Assembly (NCBI RefSeq): GCF_019649055.1 | Contig: NW_026570455.1 | Span: 1 to 64,000, forward strand | Length of the DNA stretch: 64,000 nucleotides | Origin: Paramacrobiotus metropolitanus | Lineage: Eukaryota > Tardigrada > Eutardigrada > Parachela > Macrobiotidae | Direction of reading: 5' to 3' | In this document: positions 11,441 through 22,309 of the stretch, piece by piece | Numbering within the stretch: the stretch's first letter is position 1 | Layout of the letters: each line of letters opens with the position of its first letter | Notes under the pieces: model-generated | What the model was told of the DNA's origin: nothing | Seen by the model: only the letters and a program-made list of their open reading frames with translations | Database searches by the model: none | Position numbers and translations under genes: made by a program

Positions 11441-12060
11441 CCTGTAGTAACTCGTAGTCTCGGTAGTTTGCGTGGTCTTCGGTAGTCCCGGTAGTTTGTG
11501 TAGTTTCCTTTAGTCTCGGTAGTTTGTGTAGTTATCTGTAGTTTCCTGTAGTCTCGGAAGCCTGTGCAGTTTCCTGTAAAAACCCTAGTTCGTGTAGCCA
11601 GCGTAGTCGCCTGTAGTTTTGGAGTTTTTGTAGCTCCCAGTAATGTCGGTCGTCTTTGTAGTATACGTAGGCGCAAAACTACCGGGACTACAGCAAACTA
11701 CAGAAAACTACGTAAACTACCGGGACTACAGGAAACTACACAAAACTACGTCCGCTGTGTAGTCCGTCCACAAAACCACAAAACTACCGAGACTACAGCA
11801 AACTACCCACACTACCGCAAACTACCGAGACTACAGGAAACTACAGAAAACTACGTAAACTACCGGGACTACATCAACTACAGAAAAATACGTAAACTAC
11901 CGAGACTACAGAAAAATACGTAAACTACCGGGACTACAGCAAAATACAGAAAACTACGTAAACTGAGACTACAGGAAACTACATAAAACTACGCAAACTA
12001 CCGAGACTACAGAAAACTACGCAAACCACCGAGACTACAAAAAACTACAGGTTACTACCC
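11441..12060. repeat. inverted minisatellite, (CGGTAGTTTGTGTAGTT)n then its complement
   Basis: From 11441 to about 11660 the plus strand is GT-rich with repeated CTCGGTAGTTTG. From about 11675 to 12060 the complement appears (AAACTACCGAGACTACAG and variants, unit about 15 or 30 bp). The two arms are therefore inverted tandem arrays meeting near 11665, able to form a very long hairpin. The array-frame translation (TTGTTANYRKLRKL-like) is an artefact. Confidence 0.85.
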
Positions 12061-12204
12061 AGACTAAGAGTGACTACTAAGATTTTCGGAAGTCGACAAC
12101 CAGAATATGAAGTGTACAGGTTACTACGGTGACTACTGGACTACGACCTGGAAGTGCGGTGGTAAAAAATTGTTGTGTTCGAAGTGTGTTACAAGAAATT
12201 TCGT

Positions 12205-12310
12205 AATAATTCACTATTTTTTATAAATTTCTAGAAATTCACGCAATAACAACGTGCGTCAGGTTCGCGCGAAAGTTTGCTAAAAGGTTTCTACATACAC
12301 GCTGCGCTTT
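12205..12310 (+). repeat. further copy of the 'TTCGCGCG' head repeat
   Basis: TTTTTTATAAATTTCTAGAAATT followed by GGTTCGCGCGAAAGTTTG, the same order as in the units at 10.7-11.2 kb. It lies just outside the right arm of the inverted minisatellite. Confidence 0.55.
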
Positions 12311-14170
12311 AGTTCATGCCCTTTAATTTTTGCTACAACGAAATTATTTCTTACTTAACCCGTTGACGGGCATTGGCGTCAGGACGCAACATGGTCTTCT
12401 GAATTTTTTTCCCAATGATTGGGAACAGTTAATGAATATCAATTAGCATAATTAGCAATAAGAGACTTTAAAGCAGCAGTAAAAACATAATTCAAACTTA
12501 TATCTCAAGTTATTTACAAATTACCGTTGCCCGAAAATGGCTAATTTCGGACTTTTCAAGCTCTCGTAGATCTTGCTAATTAACTAATTAGTGGATGAAT
12601 AATTAAACCAGAGATAAATCAACAAAGTACAACTAACAACGTTCTATTCAAAATCAATTAACACGAGTCTCGTAAGTTGAACCGTAGAAGACCACAGTCC
12701 GTCAAAAATTTGTGTTGCGTGCCAACACCATTGCCCATGAAGGGTCTCGAATACACGGGCGGGTGCAATTTCGACTATTTCTCTTTATCACATAATCAGA
12801 TCAAGTTACTGTCGGTTCGTACGCAAAACATGCGCCACGCGGTTCTGTTGGTCGGAAACTGACAAAAACGCTTTTGCGTATCAACACCCCGGGCGGTCGG
12901 CAAAAGACAAAATCGTCTCTAAATTTTTCGGCTTCCGGAAAACGGAACGCTTAGAGGAACCGAACATGATAGTCCTAATTGTAATTCTATACCGTCGTTG
13001 CAGTAACACTGTGAATGGCGGCACAACACCACGGCGGCCCGTTTCTACATATTAATGCATTGCTTGGGCAAGCTACTGCTAGGCGAGAGCTGCATAGCTT
13101 TTCAGAAACATGAATTTTGTTCCATCAGTCTCGGGCGGTTAAAAACTACAGTAACTGCAAGTGCTCACTGTACGCGTGGACATTGGGGATCTTGACCTTT
13201 GCGGCAGCCTAGCTAGTTTCTTCCGGTCGCTAACGCGTTCCAGAAGGTGCTAGTGACCGGTGTCTAATATCTCATTTTGCGCTAATAAACACTGTAGCTG
13301 GACTATCCGCGCCGCCTTTTTGGACAGTGGCACTTGCGGCCATACCAAGGAAAAATGCAAACGCGCACAATAAGGGCAGTATAAAGGCGTGCCAGACATT
13401 CAAGAAATGCAATGTTAAACTTCAAAAATGATGCTTCGTGCAGCCTCGTATGAGAGTATAATGAAAGTTATGGGAGAGAAATATCGTTAGCATCGTTTAT
13501 TTTCTGTATTCCATCTGTAAATAGTGGTCAAAATACATGGCAACGGGATATGGTAGTCTTTAATTTTTTGCTGACCAGTGGTCAACTTGTTGACCACTGC
13601 TATGCTCTTGTTTGGAAGTCCTTTTTTTGTACTATTTAATGGATTTATTACTTTTATTTAATTTCCGTTCGTCTAATTATCACAAAATTAAACGTTTTTA
13701 TGCTGTAGACCGTCCATGGGCATTGGCGTTGGCAAACACCCTAGTCACCACGGCTGACCTATGGTCAGCACAAGCTTACAAAAAATTCCCATTCTTAATT
13801 GATTTTTTTCATCGGGAAATCCCGATTTTCAAAAGGAAACTCGCATTCCTTCGGGTACCGCCCGCTGGAGGGTTAAGAACACCTGGAAAAAATTTTCTGA
13901 ACAAAGCTTTCTAAATAATTCAGAAAGCACACCTATGAAGATTTACGAATTTTTGAAGACTTAACTTGGTAAAACTGAAAAAACGAAGTCAATCCATGGA
14001 AAACAAAGTTTGTACGTTGTACCTTGTACTTCGCACAGATACCATATATCCATGGTTACACTGTACTCTGTAGGGTGGTTCTCAGATTCGAAGCGAATTT
14101 CGTTGCGATACAGCAACTCCATCTCGTGAGGTGGCTTCGCGTACCGTATCTGTAGGCGTGACCACTACAC
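12311..14170. other. long stretch without recognised gene
   Basis: Mixed AT-rich DNA. Frames in this interval lack protein-like composition and I recognise no repeat family. 14080-14310 has short imperfect AGATTC-A repeats only. Confidence 0.5.
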
Positions 14171-14368
14171 ACCGCTACCTCGTGCGATTAGGCAACGGTA
14201 CCATAGGAAGATCCGCTTTCAACTGAGACTCACCCTTAGGGTGCGTCTCAGATTCAAAGATCTGATCAGATTCAGATTCAACTCTCAGATTCAACTGTAC
14301 ACCAACCGCAATTTCAGGGCGGCCATCCGTATCCAGCCGCAAGCTTCGCGCAGGGCGACGCGCGATCT

Positions 14369-14782
14369 TCACGGTGTCACAGACCACCTAGTCCGCACCG
14401 AAATGCAGCTCACCCCGTCTTCCCATCCGGCAGTCGGATAACCGAGCCGCTGCGCCACCCCGCCACTCTGCAGGCAACCGCGGATTTCCACCGTGTCCAC
14501 CATCCCATGGCCCAGGAGTACGTGCCCCGTCGCCCCGGACCACTGCACATCGGGCAGATCCAGATGGGTGGAGAACAGCAGACGGAAGTCACCTGTGATG
14601 GTGTAGTGGTGGTCGGACAGCAGGAGGCCGTTCGCCCAGCATACGATCCTACTAACGTGGTTGCCCTGCTGGAAGGTGTCCGGGCCGCGCTGGAGGCGCC
14701 GGCTGGCTACAAGGGACGGTGGAATGCCGGCCGGCGGTGCGCAGATCCCAACGACCAGCCCGCGACCCCATGAAGAGCACAC
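14369..14782 (-). CDS. unrecognised coding block, possible Ig-like fold, 5' end unknown
   Basis: A GC-rich open minus frame of about 137 codons beginning at a non-ATG codon, so a preceding exon or a break is likely. The stretch around residues 40-95 has W-A-N-G, an alternating hydrophobic segment (Y-x-I-x-G-D-F-R-L-L-F) and D-x-x-W-S-G, which is suggestive of an Ig-type beta sandwich. The canonical second cysteine context is not seen. The plus strand is also open over part of this interval (14507-14773). The composition resembles the Ig block at the left edge of the window. Function not recognised. Confidence 0.35.
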   Translation of the reverse strand: MCSSWGRGLVVGICAPPAGIPPSLVASRRLQRGPDTFQQGNHVSRIVCWANGLLLSDHHYTITGDFRLLFSTHLDLPDVQWSGATGHVLLGHGMVDTVEIRGCLQSGGVAQRLGYPTAGWEDGVSCISVRTRWSVTP

Positions 14783-14884
14783 GCAGAATCTCGCCGCGTA
14801 ATCTCCATACGTTCTGTGTAAAAAGACCGATGACAGCGCTTAATCTTACAGAGCGTTACTTGTACTGTACCCGCGCGAGCTTAA

Positions 14885-15764
14885 GGGGATCACTATGAGA
14901 TGAAAGTGGGTCTGGGAAAACATGAATAGGTTAAAAACAACTGGAAGATCATTGTTTCCATTGTTCTGACTGCATGCGCAAAGGGTTTGGCTACACAATG
15001 GTGTACTGCGATCTTGTCTACGATCTCTCTGGACAGAGCTATTCAAGAAACAAAGGAAAAACTTTGAATTCAAAAGTCGAATGAGAAAGTTTTTTCAAAT
15101 TAGATGTGATACACATCATTGGATGTGTTTTAGCCTAGAAAGCTTATATTCTCCAACATGCTAATGAAAAATGTTGTTAGTTTACAAAAAAATCGAGAAA
15201 AACACTTCTTGAAAAGTGTTTTTTTGAGTTTATTCAAACATGCCTTATTGGACTATGGCAGTGTCTCGGTATATAAGCTTTCTAGAAAATAACACATTAT
15301 CTGATGCCCATTTGGAAAGTGTAGCAAGTTTTACAATGGAGTTATCGATTTTTAAAGCCATTTCACAAGTTTTTGGAAAACAGCAGCTGAATGAAAGGCT
15401 TGCTGACTGACTGGCAGCAAAGTGTGCCAGAGCCGGCTACCCAAGCCCGCGTTTTGCAGGATAGAGATTAGACAGAGCATAGCTTGAGAGGGAAGAATGG
15501 GCTTGGCTCCGGCCACAGGACAGCATGAAGCGTTCTGTTCTGCTGTCCAAGTCTATCAGCCATGCGGCTGGCCATGGCTAGCCGATAACATCATTGCACT
15601 TACTTCGCCTATGCTGACCCGGTCTTGTTTTTTTACTAATAACTTATGATCACAATACAATATATCCCATCAAGACATACTATTTGAAAGCCCGAAAAAT
15701 TTCCTACAAGCTGATGTTAATATTGATAACCCATTTATATGAAAGTCATCTCATAGTGATCCCC
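14885..15764. mobile_element. TTAA-flanked element, 880 bp, termini GGGGATCACTATGAG
   Basis: Terminal inverted repeats GGGGATCACTATGAGATGA (left) and its complement (right). TTAA at 14881-14884 and at 15765-15768. The interior has no intact transposase frame. A TTAA target duplication is the signature of piggyBac-type integration, although piggyBac ends usually begin CCC, so the source family is unknown. Confidence 0.75.
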
Positions 15765-15768
15765 TTAA

Positions 15769-15869
15769 GGGACAGTAAATTCCCTAGACCGCCCGCACTA
15801 GACGTCGGTTTCTTTGATGTCCAAGAACCTGACGCCTAGTGCGGGCGGTCTGGGGCAGTTTTCTGTCCC
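15769..15869. mobile_element. TTAA-flanked palindromic mini-element, 101 bp
   Basis: Begins GGGACAG and ends CTGTCCC, with inner arms CTAGACCGCCCGCACTAG against CTAGTGCGGGCGGTCTGG. Flanked by TTAA at 15765-15768 and 15870-15873. It lies at the right TTAA of the 880-bp element, so it inserted into that element's target duplication. Confidence 0.75.
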
Positions 15870-15899
15870 TTAAACTCGCGCGGGTACAGTACAGAGCAA

Positions 15900-17275
15900 C
15901 TACTCGAGTAGGCTACTAAAATGTGTGCCGGAAGAGGTGTTAGGGTGTGGTTCTATTGAACTTTATCTGGCTGCTTTACGTTCAAATACCTTCTGTAATA
16001 TTACGTTACCTCGATTGTTATGCCATCTGAATGTTGTTGTTTTGTTTTATTTGTTATTCTTATTATTATCTGACCAGACTAGCGAGTGCCTCAGGGTTTG
16101 TCTGCTCTTGAATAAACTAAACTAATGTAAAAAAAATACAGTTAGTTCGGATTTTCACTACAACCATGTGTCGGTATTCGGTGGTTTATGATAAGCAGAT
16201 AGCCGCTAATCATGCTTTATTTTGGTTTGTAACGCATGATTTCCATTTCCCATTCCTACGGAAAGTGCTCTAATATGGTTTCTCGTAAAAAACTCCAGCG
16301 CTATTTACAAATCCTTTGTGAGCTGGCTGCTAAAGCCAGCTATAAAAATGACGGTTACACAAAACAAATCTAAAAAAAATGGATATGGCACGGTTTGTTT
16401 TCGCACGTAATACGGCTGTTTTCATCTTTACCGTAACCTCGCGAGACTCAACGCAACTCAACGTTACTCAACATAACTGAACGCAACCTAATGCCACTCA
16501 CCGTAACTCAATGGAACCCAACGCAACTCAACATAACTTAATCCAGGCAACGTAACTCAATGGTAACTTGGTGCAACTAAACGCAACTCAGCAACTTACA
16601 GCAGCCAGAAGTGAATCCATCAAGCTCAGGAACCTTAAAATTTTGACGAATTTAACAAGACAAGACTGGACGAGGCAATCAAAAGTCTGCTTGTCCAGCC
16701 AGTACCCGTCTGGTATTGACCAAGCTTACGTAAAAATAATAATCTTTCTGTGTGTTTGAGTACTGTGCCAACTGGAAATGGCGGTAAATCAGTGTAGTCT
16801 TTGGCGGATCACCAGACTGCCGCACACACAGTACCGGACGTTCCGGCGCGTGTGTTCTGCTGATTATACTGACTCTGCTAGGGAAATGAAGCGGACCCTT
16901 CACTTTATGCCGTTCTGGTCAGAAAAAGCGAAAGCAGTGGCGCAGTCAAGCTGATAATCGCGAGACTGGCTACTTTGCAGTTGTGGACTACAGTCTGCAG
17001 AACGTGTACCGGGAAATTACGTATATTATGGTTATTAGAGAAACAGCTTGCGTAACGCTAGCAAGAATCGGTAAGCCTACAACTTCGCCGTTCACCAGCT
17101 CGCCCACGATGGCTTATCGCAGCCCCGATAGATATTGTACCTATAGACTATAAATTATATCAGAACGTGTTACCGCTGCCCGAGAACAGCATTATTCTGA
17201 CCAGTGCGTTTTCAACCGGTTTCTAGGATAGTTCAAAGTCTTGTAATAGTTGTTTATGTACAGTAACGATACTGC
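15900..17275. other. non-coding stretch with a tandem array
   Basis: No convincing gene. Holds the degenerate CAACTC array at 16437-16595. Confidence 0.5.
16437..16595 (+). repeat. degenerate tandem repeat, unit about 10 bp (AACGCAACTC)
   Basis: About fifteen diverged copies of AACGCAACTC, AACGTAACTC or AACATAACT in succession. Confidence 0.8.
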
Positions 17276-17689
17276 ATGTCCGTTCTGGATTTAATCCGCG
17301 AACGCGATAAAATGACCTTTATAGGTTCTCGGTCAAACGTGCCGGGCAGCGACACGGCGTTCGCTACAGAAACGGTGGCCGTGGTGGATAGTGGATCGGC
17401 GCCAGTTAATTTGTTGGATGTTATGCGGTTAAACCCCTACAGTCTCCACAGCATCCGGCTGGCCAGAGAACTGCGTGCCGGTTGCGTTTGCGAACCGATT
17501 CGGATAGCTTTACATCTGTTCGATCCTATTCGGAAATGCCTCCGCCGAGAAGAGACCGCCGTAGCAAATAGGCCTACAGAAGCGTTGCGGAGCCCAGTAA
17601 GGTTTCTGTACGCCTATTTGCTACGGCCCATCCTCGATGTTCCTGCGAAAGCCTCCGCACTGCTTTCGATCTGCAATCGGACACCGTGA
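17276..17689 (+). CDS. hypothetical protein, 137 aa
   Basis: ATG-initiated open frame of 137 codons with balanced composition. Not recognised. The segment coding residues 95-118 is a hairpin with perfect 16-base arms (17558-17573 and 17612-17627), which is unusual for a conserved protein and argues that the frame may be fortuitous. No domain, signal peptide or splice context supports it further. Confidence 0.25.
   Translation: MSVLDLIRERDKMTFIGSRSNVPGSDTAFATETVAVVDSGSAPVNLLDVMRLNPYSLHSIRLARELRAGCVCEPIRIALHLFDPIRKCLRREETAVANRPTEALRSPVRFLYAYLLRPILDVPAKASALLSICNRTP
17558..17627. repeat. hairpin, perfect 16-base arms
   Basis: GCCGTAGCAAATAGGC and its exact complement, with the similarity continuing imperfectly into the loop (CTACAGAA against TTTCTGTAC). 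Confidence 0.85.
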
Positions 17690-18111
17690 TGGCGGAGCCG
17701 CATATTAGCCCTTTGCTGTCGCGCACCGCGGTGCACGATTGATGACCTGCGGGGCGTGATGATGCTAATGCGTCCCTAATTGCAGTGAGAGTGATGAAAG
17801 ATCAGAGCTGCAGTATCAGTCAACGGCAGCCCGGATTAAGAGAAGCGGGAAGCGCGGCGTACGTTAATTGCTGGCGGAGCTAGCGCTGCACACGCCGGAG
17901 GCAGTCGTGGTTCGCGGTAGGGAAAGCCAAGCAAGAATAGTCGGTTAGGTGTTCAGAGTTCTGCCGGTTGTGGCACTGCTACATTTCTAAAACCTTCATC
18001 GATTTCTGTGGCCGCACTACTGCCAAATAGCAGGACATAACCTGGTTTTCCTTCAGTCTTTAACAATGGCTTCTCTTCTTTATCTCTGGTGGAAAATTAT
18101 TTGCGTCTTAA

Positions 18112-18665
18112 AGGAAGTGGCCCGGTACATGGTACCAAATTCGTGTACATACATCTACATGCACGAAAACTCTCACTTTAGCGTACTCAACAACATATTT
18201 TTGTTTTGTTTTATGACAATCTGTAGCCAGATGATCTGTATACTTTGGCATGAAAACAGTTTGTGCGCGCAACATCCGGTTCAGGAGATATGACTGAAGA
18301 TGGCATCCAAACTGCTTAAATGCATTATGGACGTCTTATTATGGGCTTGCATACGATATTATGGACGTCTTATTATAGACCGAATTCGTTCAAATTTTGC
18401 ACGTGGACGCACATATCTATGAAAATCGGTCCATAATGAGACTGTCGTACACCCGAATGCATTTAAGCTTTTTGGAATTTTTTACCGCCGTAACTCCCGA
18501 ACCGGATGATGCGCGCACAAACGGTTTTCACGCCAATGTATACAGATCATCTGACTACAGATACAGAACGCCATATAACAAAACAAAAATGTTTTTGCGT
18601 GTGCGCGAAAGTGAGAGTTTTCGTTCATGTACACGAATTTGGTACCTTGTACCGGGCCACTTCCC
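18112..18665. mobile_element. TTAA-flanked long-arm MITE (family 1, subfamily a)
   Basis: Left end AGGAAGTGGCCCGGTACATG, right end its inverted partner finishing GGGCCACTTCCC. TTAA at 18108-18111 and 18666-18669. The whole element is nearly palindromic: GCGCGCAACATCCGGTTC on the left mirrors GAACCGGATGATGCGCGC on the right. Frames that cross it (for example 18506-18670) are by-products of the repeat. Confidence 0.85.
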
Positions 18666-18859
18666 TTAACTCACGTGCAGGAAACGTTCATTATCAATTA
18701 TGTCAATCCCAGTCCGGGTTCGACCGGCCAACCAAACGCTCGAAACAATGCATCGTTGCGAATCGTGATTTCATAGTTCCGCCTGTTTCCTTACCGGTAA
18801 ATTCCACCGCGTATCGGGATTGGGAAGAAACCGGCCAGCGACAACTGCCTGACATGCCA

Positions 18860-18932
18860 GCATGCTGCACGCTCCCATTACGAAATGGCCCCATGACGAA
18901 GGGCCATTTCGCCATGGCCGCGTGTAGCATGC
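18860..18932. repeat. hairpin with about 31-base arms
   Basis: GCATGCTGCACGC... ending GAAATGGCCC pairs with GGGCCATTTC... ending GTAGCATGC. A few mismatches, 9-base loop. Confidence 0.75.
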
Positions 18933-21289
18933 GGGGGGAGTATAGCTTTCGATGCTCTGACGGTGGCGGCAGAAATGGGAGGGAAGGAAGCCTTTGCGCG
19001 CCCGATGTGAAGGAAAGCCATGCCACACTGAGATTATTAGCTCATACCCTGTCGTTGAGTAAGGTCGGATTAGAGTACATTCTTCCGGTGAATAGTCCCC
19101 ATCGGACTGGCTCTCCATCACCAAACACCGGATCACTCCAACACATGACCATACGCGTACGCTCAAGGATCACCTACGGCATCGGGTTTCGGTGCTTCGG
19201 GTGAGGATCCTCGTAATCAACCAGCTGACTGCGCATTACGCGTCGATGTGTACATGGCTGTCCATGTCAACACCCGTGGCCGATGACCTTAAATTGCGCC
19301 GCGGCGTTCGTGCCGCCACGTAGTTCACACTAATGTGCCAGGAATGCGAGACGCGCTGATAGGGGATCCCGTAATTAAGCGTTTGACTGCTGCTCATCCA
19401 AAATGCACACACTGTAATACTGAACTCCAGCGTATAAAAACCTTTGTGTTGGGAATATTGAGCTGTATGTCCATGCGTCGATGCCGGTATTTTGCCAAAT
19501 AGGTTCTACTCGTAGAATGAATAATACAAGCATCGCGAGAAACCTACACTATATTGGCCAGTGTCTCCTGGTCAACTGAATTTCTGTTGATTCGTTCGGT
19601 GTTTTTATAACTCTTCCGTTCTAACCAAAACAGCTCGCTAGTACCGGGTGGCCGAACGAAATTTCATTCTACGCTTTTGCTTTGCGTGTTACGAGGGGAA
19701 AAGAGCTCTTGCAGGGGGTACTGCGAGTCTGCGATGGACTTTACTGGTGACTTCCTTGACGCGAAACAGTTGTGCCTCGACGGTGTATCCTGCATTTGTT
19801 GATTGGCCAAAATGTTGTTCTCATTCCTGTGGGTTTAGCCAGTGTGGAGGAGGGATTACGTAACGCTTAATGGGGGAGCTGGGATGTACAGTATAGTGTG
19901 CGTAGCATGTGCGAGCCAGTGAAGAAGAGAGAGATGGAGTTAATTACGTTTTCCTCGTGACTGTCCGTCCGTCCGCCGCTCACCGTCTGTTGCCTGCTGG
20001 AATCAATTTAAACATTTCCAATTTCCCTGGCAAATGTGCAGTATATGTCCGGATCAGTCTTACAGAAGAAAACAACTGACATAACACACATAAGAAGCCT
20101 GACTACCGTACCGTTAGGAGAGAAAGCGTATACTCATCAGCATTCTCACCAGCATCTTCCGGTCCGTTCTTTGGGGTCGAAGTTGCTGCGGCGATTGCTT
20201 TACAATGGGCGGCGTCTGGCGGCGCTTCCAGATGATGGCAAACATTATAATGCGGTCGGAAGTTTCTTCACGTTGCTGGTAATTACGCACAGCAGAGTGA
20301 AAAAACTTCCGGCCGCAGTTCCGGTTGCGAAATAGACGAGTGGATCCATGCTTGTCTGTGCAAAAAATTATGATAAATGCTACAGGATAACTGTAGGGAG
20401 TGTGTAGTAATGCGGTATGGTAAGCGTTGGCGGAAATGCTAATATACTCTGCAGCTTATAGCCTTAAGCGTATTTAACTTACTGCTACGCTGCCCGACGA
20501 GGCAAGACGGCTGTGGATAATCAGCACCAGCACCGTCCACACCGCATCGAGCTACCCTGAAGTATTGTGAATAAATGTATCTTCAGCGAAACCTATCATT
20601 TCCGTGCCCTAAAAGAATTTCATTATTTCATTACGTTTGCACTTTTCGGCAGCGAAAGCCGGAAGAAAGCAGGCATAGATATTCAAAGAAGAAATGACGA
20701 TCTGAGAAAAAAACCAGCTCACCGATTTGCTTGCTGGGATACTGCATGGATACAGGCACAATATACGTACCGATAATATGTTTTTGTTCTCAGTAACCGC
20801 TTAAATGGTTCTACTAGCCGAAATCCAGGTGCGTGGATAACACAATCTATTACTCGTAGTCATTTTAATACGCTTACCGGCATCACAAACAGTATTGGCA
20901 TTATGCTGTTTGGTAATATTGATGACAGAATCAGTGCAGAGTAGTACAATAGTCATCTTGTAATAGAATCTTCCACGCTGTACGCAGTATGTGACGAGCG
21001 TTAATTAAGGGTGTAACAGCAGCTGTTCTCGGGCAGTGGGTGAATTCACCTTACCACGATCTGTCGGCTGTTAGTGCGGGACAGGCTGGCACGGTCGGCA
21101 GCGATGCTGACCGGAAGCTGGATACCGTTTATACGGGGGATAACGGGGGGATTGCACGATCATCCCATGGCGGTTAAACAAAGTAACGCCAGGACATCGC
21201 CAGAGTTCATGGGCAAGTGTACAGCAAGATTCAGCGAATAAAGCCAGCTGATGAGCAAGATGCGCATAAGCGCGGGGCAAGTAGCGCGG
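18933..21289. other. long stretch without recognised gene
   Basis: Several short frames on both strands (for example around 19.65-19.86 and 20.04-20.33 kb) with no family resemblance, conserved motif or splice context. No repeat recognised. Confidence 0.45.
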
Positions 21290-21528
21290 AATAACAATAC
21301 AATGAGACGTTTGGTACATGTGAATGCATTTTAACCGTTTGGAGTTTTCTAACAGCCATAACTCCCGAACCGGATGTTGCGCGCACAAACGGGTTCCACG
21401 CCAGTGTATACAAATCGTCTGGCTACAGAATGTCATAAACCGAAACAAAAATGTGTTTGGGAGTGCGCGAAAGTGGAAGTTTTCGTACATATGCACGAAT
21501 CTGGTACCTTTGAACCGGGCCACTTCCC
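21290..21528. mobile_element. truncated copy of MITE family 1a (right half)
   Basis: Matches the right arm of the 18.1-kb element, from GAGACGTTTGGTACA through ACTCCCGAACCGGATGTTGC to the end CGGGCCACTTCCC, followed by TTAA (21529-21532). The left half is absent. Confidence 0.8.
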
Positions 21529-21821
21529 TTAACATCGGCACTGACAGCTCGCGCTGGACTACCGATCTAGTGATGCCTGCGAGAGTCGCTGGATTGCGCA
21601 GGCATAGCTAGACTGGTTTTCAGGCGCGAGCCTGGAAGGTAGCAGCAGAGGTGGTTCATCGAACGGTAGCCGGCTTATAATTTGGCACTGACCAACGGCT
21701 GCAGTCCTCATATTCTTCACGAATTCCCGGCAGGCGAGTGGACATGCTTCGCGTTGTCTCATATTTCGGGCACTCTAAGTAAACGTTTTCATATTTCGGT
21801 CACCGGGTGTTGCGGTGGTCG

Positions 21822-21880
21822 TGGTCCGTTGCGCTTTCGCTCAGCAGAGTGGCTGGGCGCAAGCGAAACGGACCGCCGCA
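21822..21880. repeat. imperfect hairpin in Tudor-like copy 1
   Basis: GGTCCGTTGCGCTTTCGC pairs imperfectly with GCAAGCGAAACGGACC. It is the diverged counterpart of the perfect hairpin at 63.71-63.77 kb. Confidence 0.65.
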
Positions 21881-22140
21881 TTCATCGCGGAAGGACGCGA
21901 ACACCGGAATATAGCAATACTGGTCGCGATGCAGTGTAGCCAGGTAGCGGTCGTACGTGCAACGCATCGGATGTAGCGTGTCGGCGCTGTAGAGGAACCA
22001 AGGTGCACCAACACGGTGTCACCGTCCCTGTCCTGGATGTATGCGAGCCAGCAGACATCCACGTTGTTTCGATAGCTGATGGACTCCTCGCCACCCAAAA
22101 GCTGTCGGAATGCAGGAAATACTGGTCGGGAATCCGTGGG
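21841..22140 (-). pseudogene. Tudor-like family fragment, copy 1
   Basis: The minus frame contains W-L-A-Y-I-Q-D-R-D-G-D-T-V followed by S-S and Y-I-R. The copy at 50.84-51.02 kb has W-L-E-Y-I-Q-D-S-D-G-D-K-V at the same place, so this is a conserved coding motif. The alternation of aromatic and strand-forming residues around an acidic turn resembles a Tudor/Agenet-type barrel (inference). Further on, the family's C-terminal motif G-G-P-F-R-L-R-P-A is present but in another frame, so the copy is frameshifted. It runs into the hairpin at about 21822-21880. Confidence 0.45.
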
Positions 22141-22309
22141 ATGCTACAAGAACACAGTAGTGCTGTTTACAGTTAACGATGAACGGTCTCTGCGATCCAC
22201 AGTTGTCATTAGACAGAGCCGTTCCGCAAGGCAGAACTGGCAGAGAATGCCAGAGATATCAAGACGGCTCAACAAAACGCAAGTCCGAAATACTTTGCAC
22301 AGGCAGTGA

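Larger units (their letters stand above)
14862..15895. repeat. interrupted hairpin holding nested TTAA elements
   Basis: TGTACTGTACCCGCGCGAG at 14861-14879 and its inverted partner CTCGCGCGGGTACAGTACA at about 15876-15894 would be the arms of one short hairpin, with TTAA in its loop, if the two insertions between them were removed. The loop TTAA is exactly where the larger element sits. Confidence 0.7.

Noticed and set aside
11564-11923. Open frames of 119 and 83 codons in the minisatellite
   Set aside because: Translation of a tandem array, with no start context and repeated N-Y-R-K residues.
18715-18730. GGGTTCGACC resembling a tRNA B box
   Set aside because: No A box or cloverleaf stems at the proper distance.
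18506-19204. 232-codon plus frame
   Set aside because: Its first 50 codons are MITE sequence and the rest crosses a long hairpin; overlapping minus frames are equally open.
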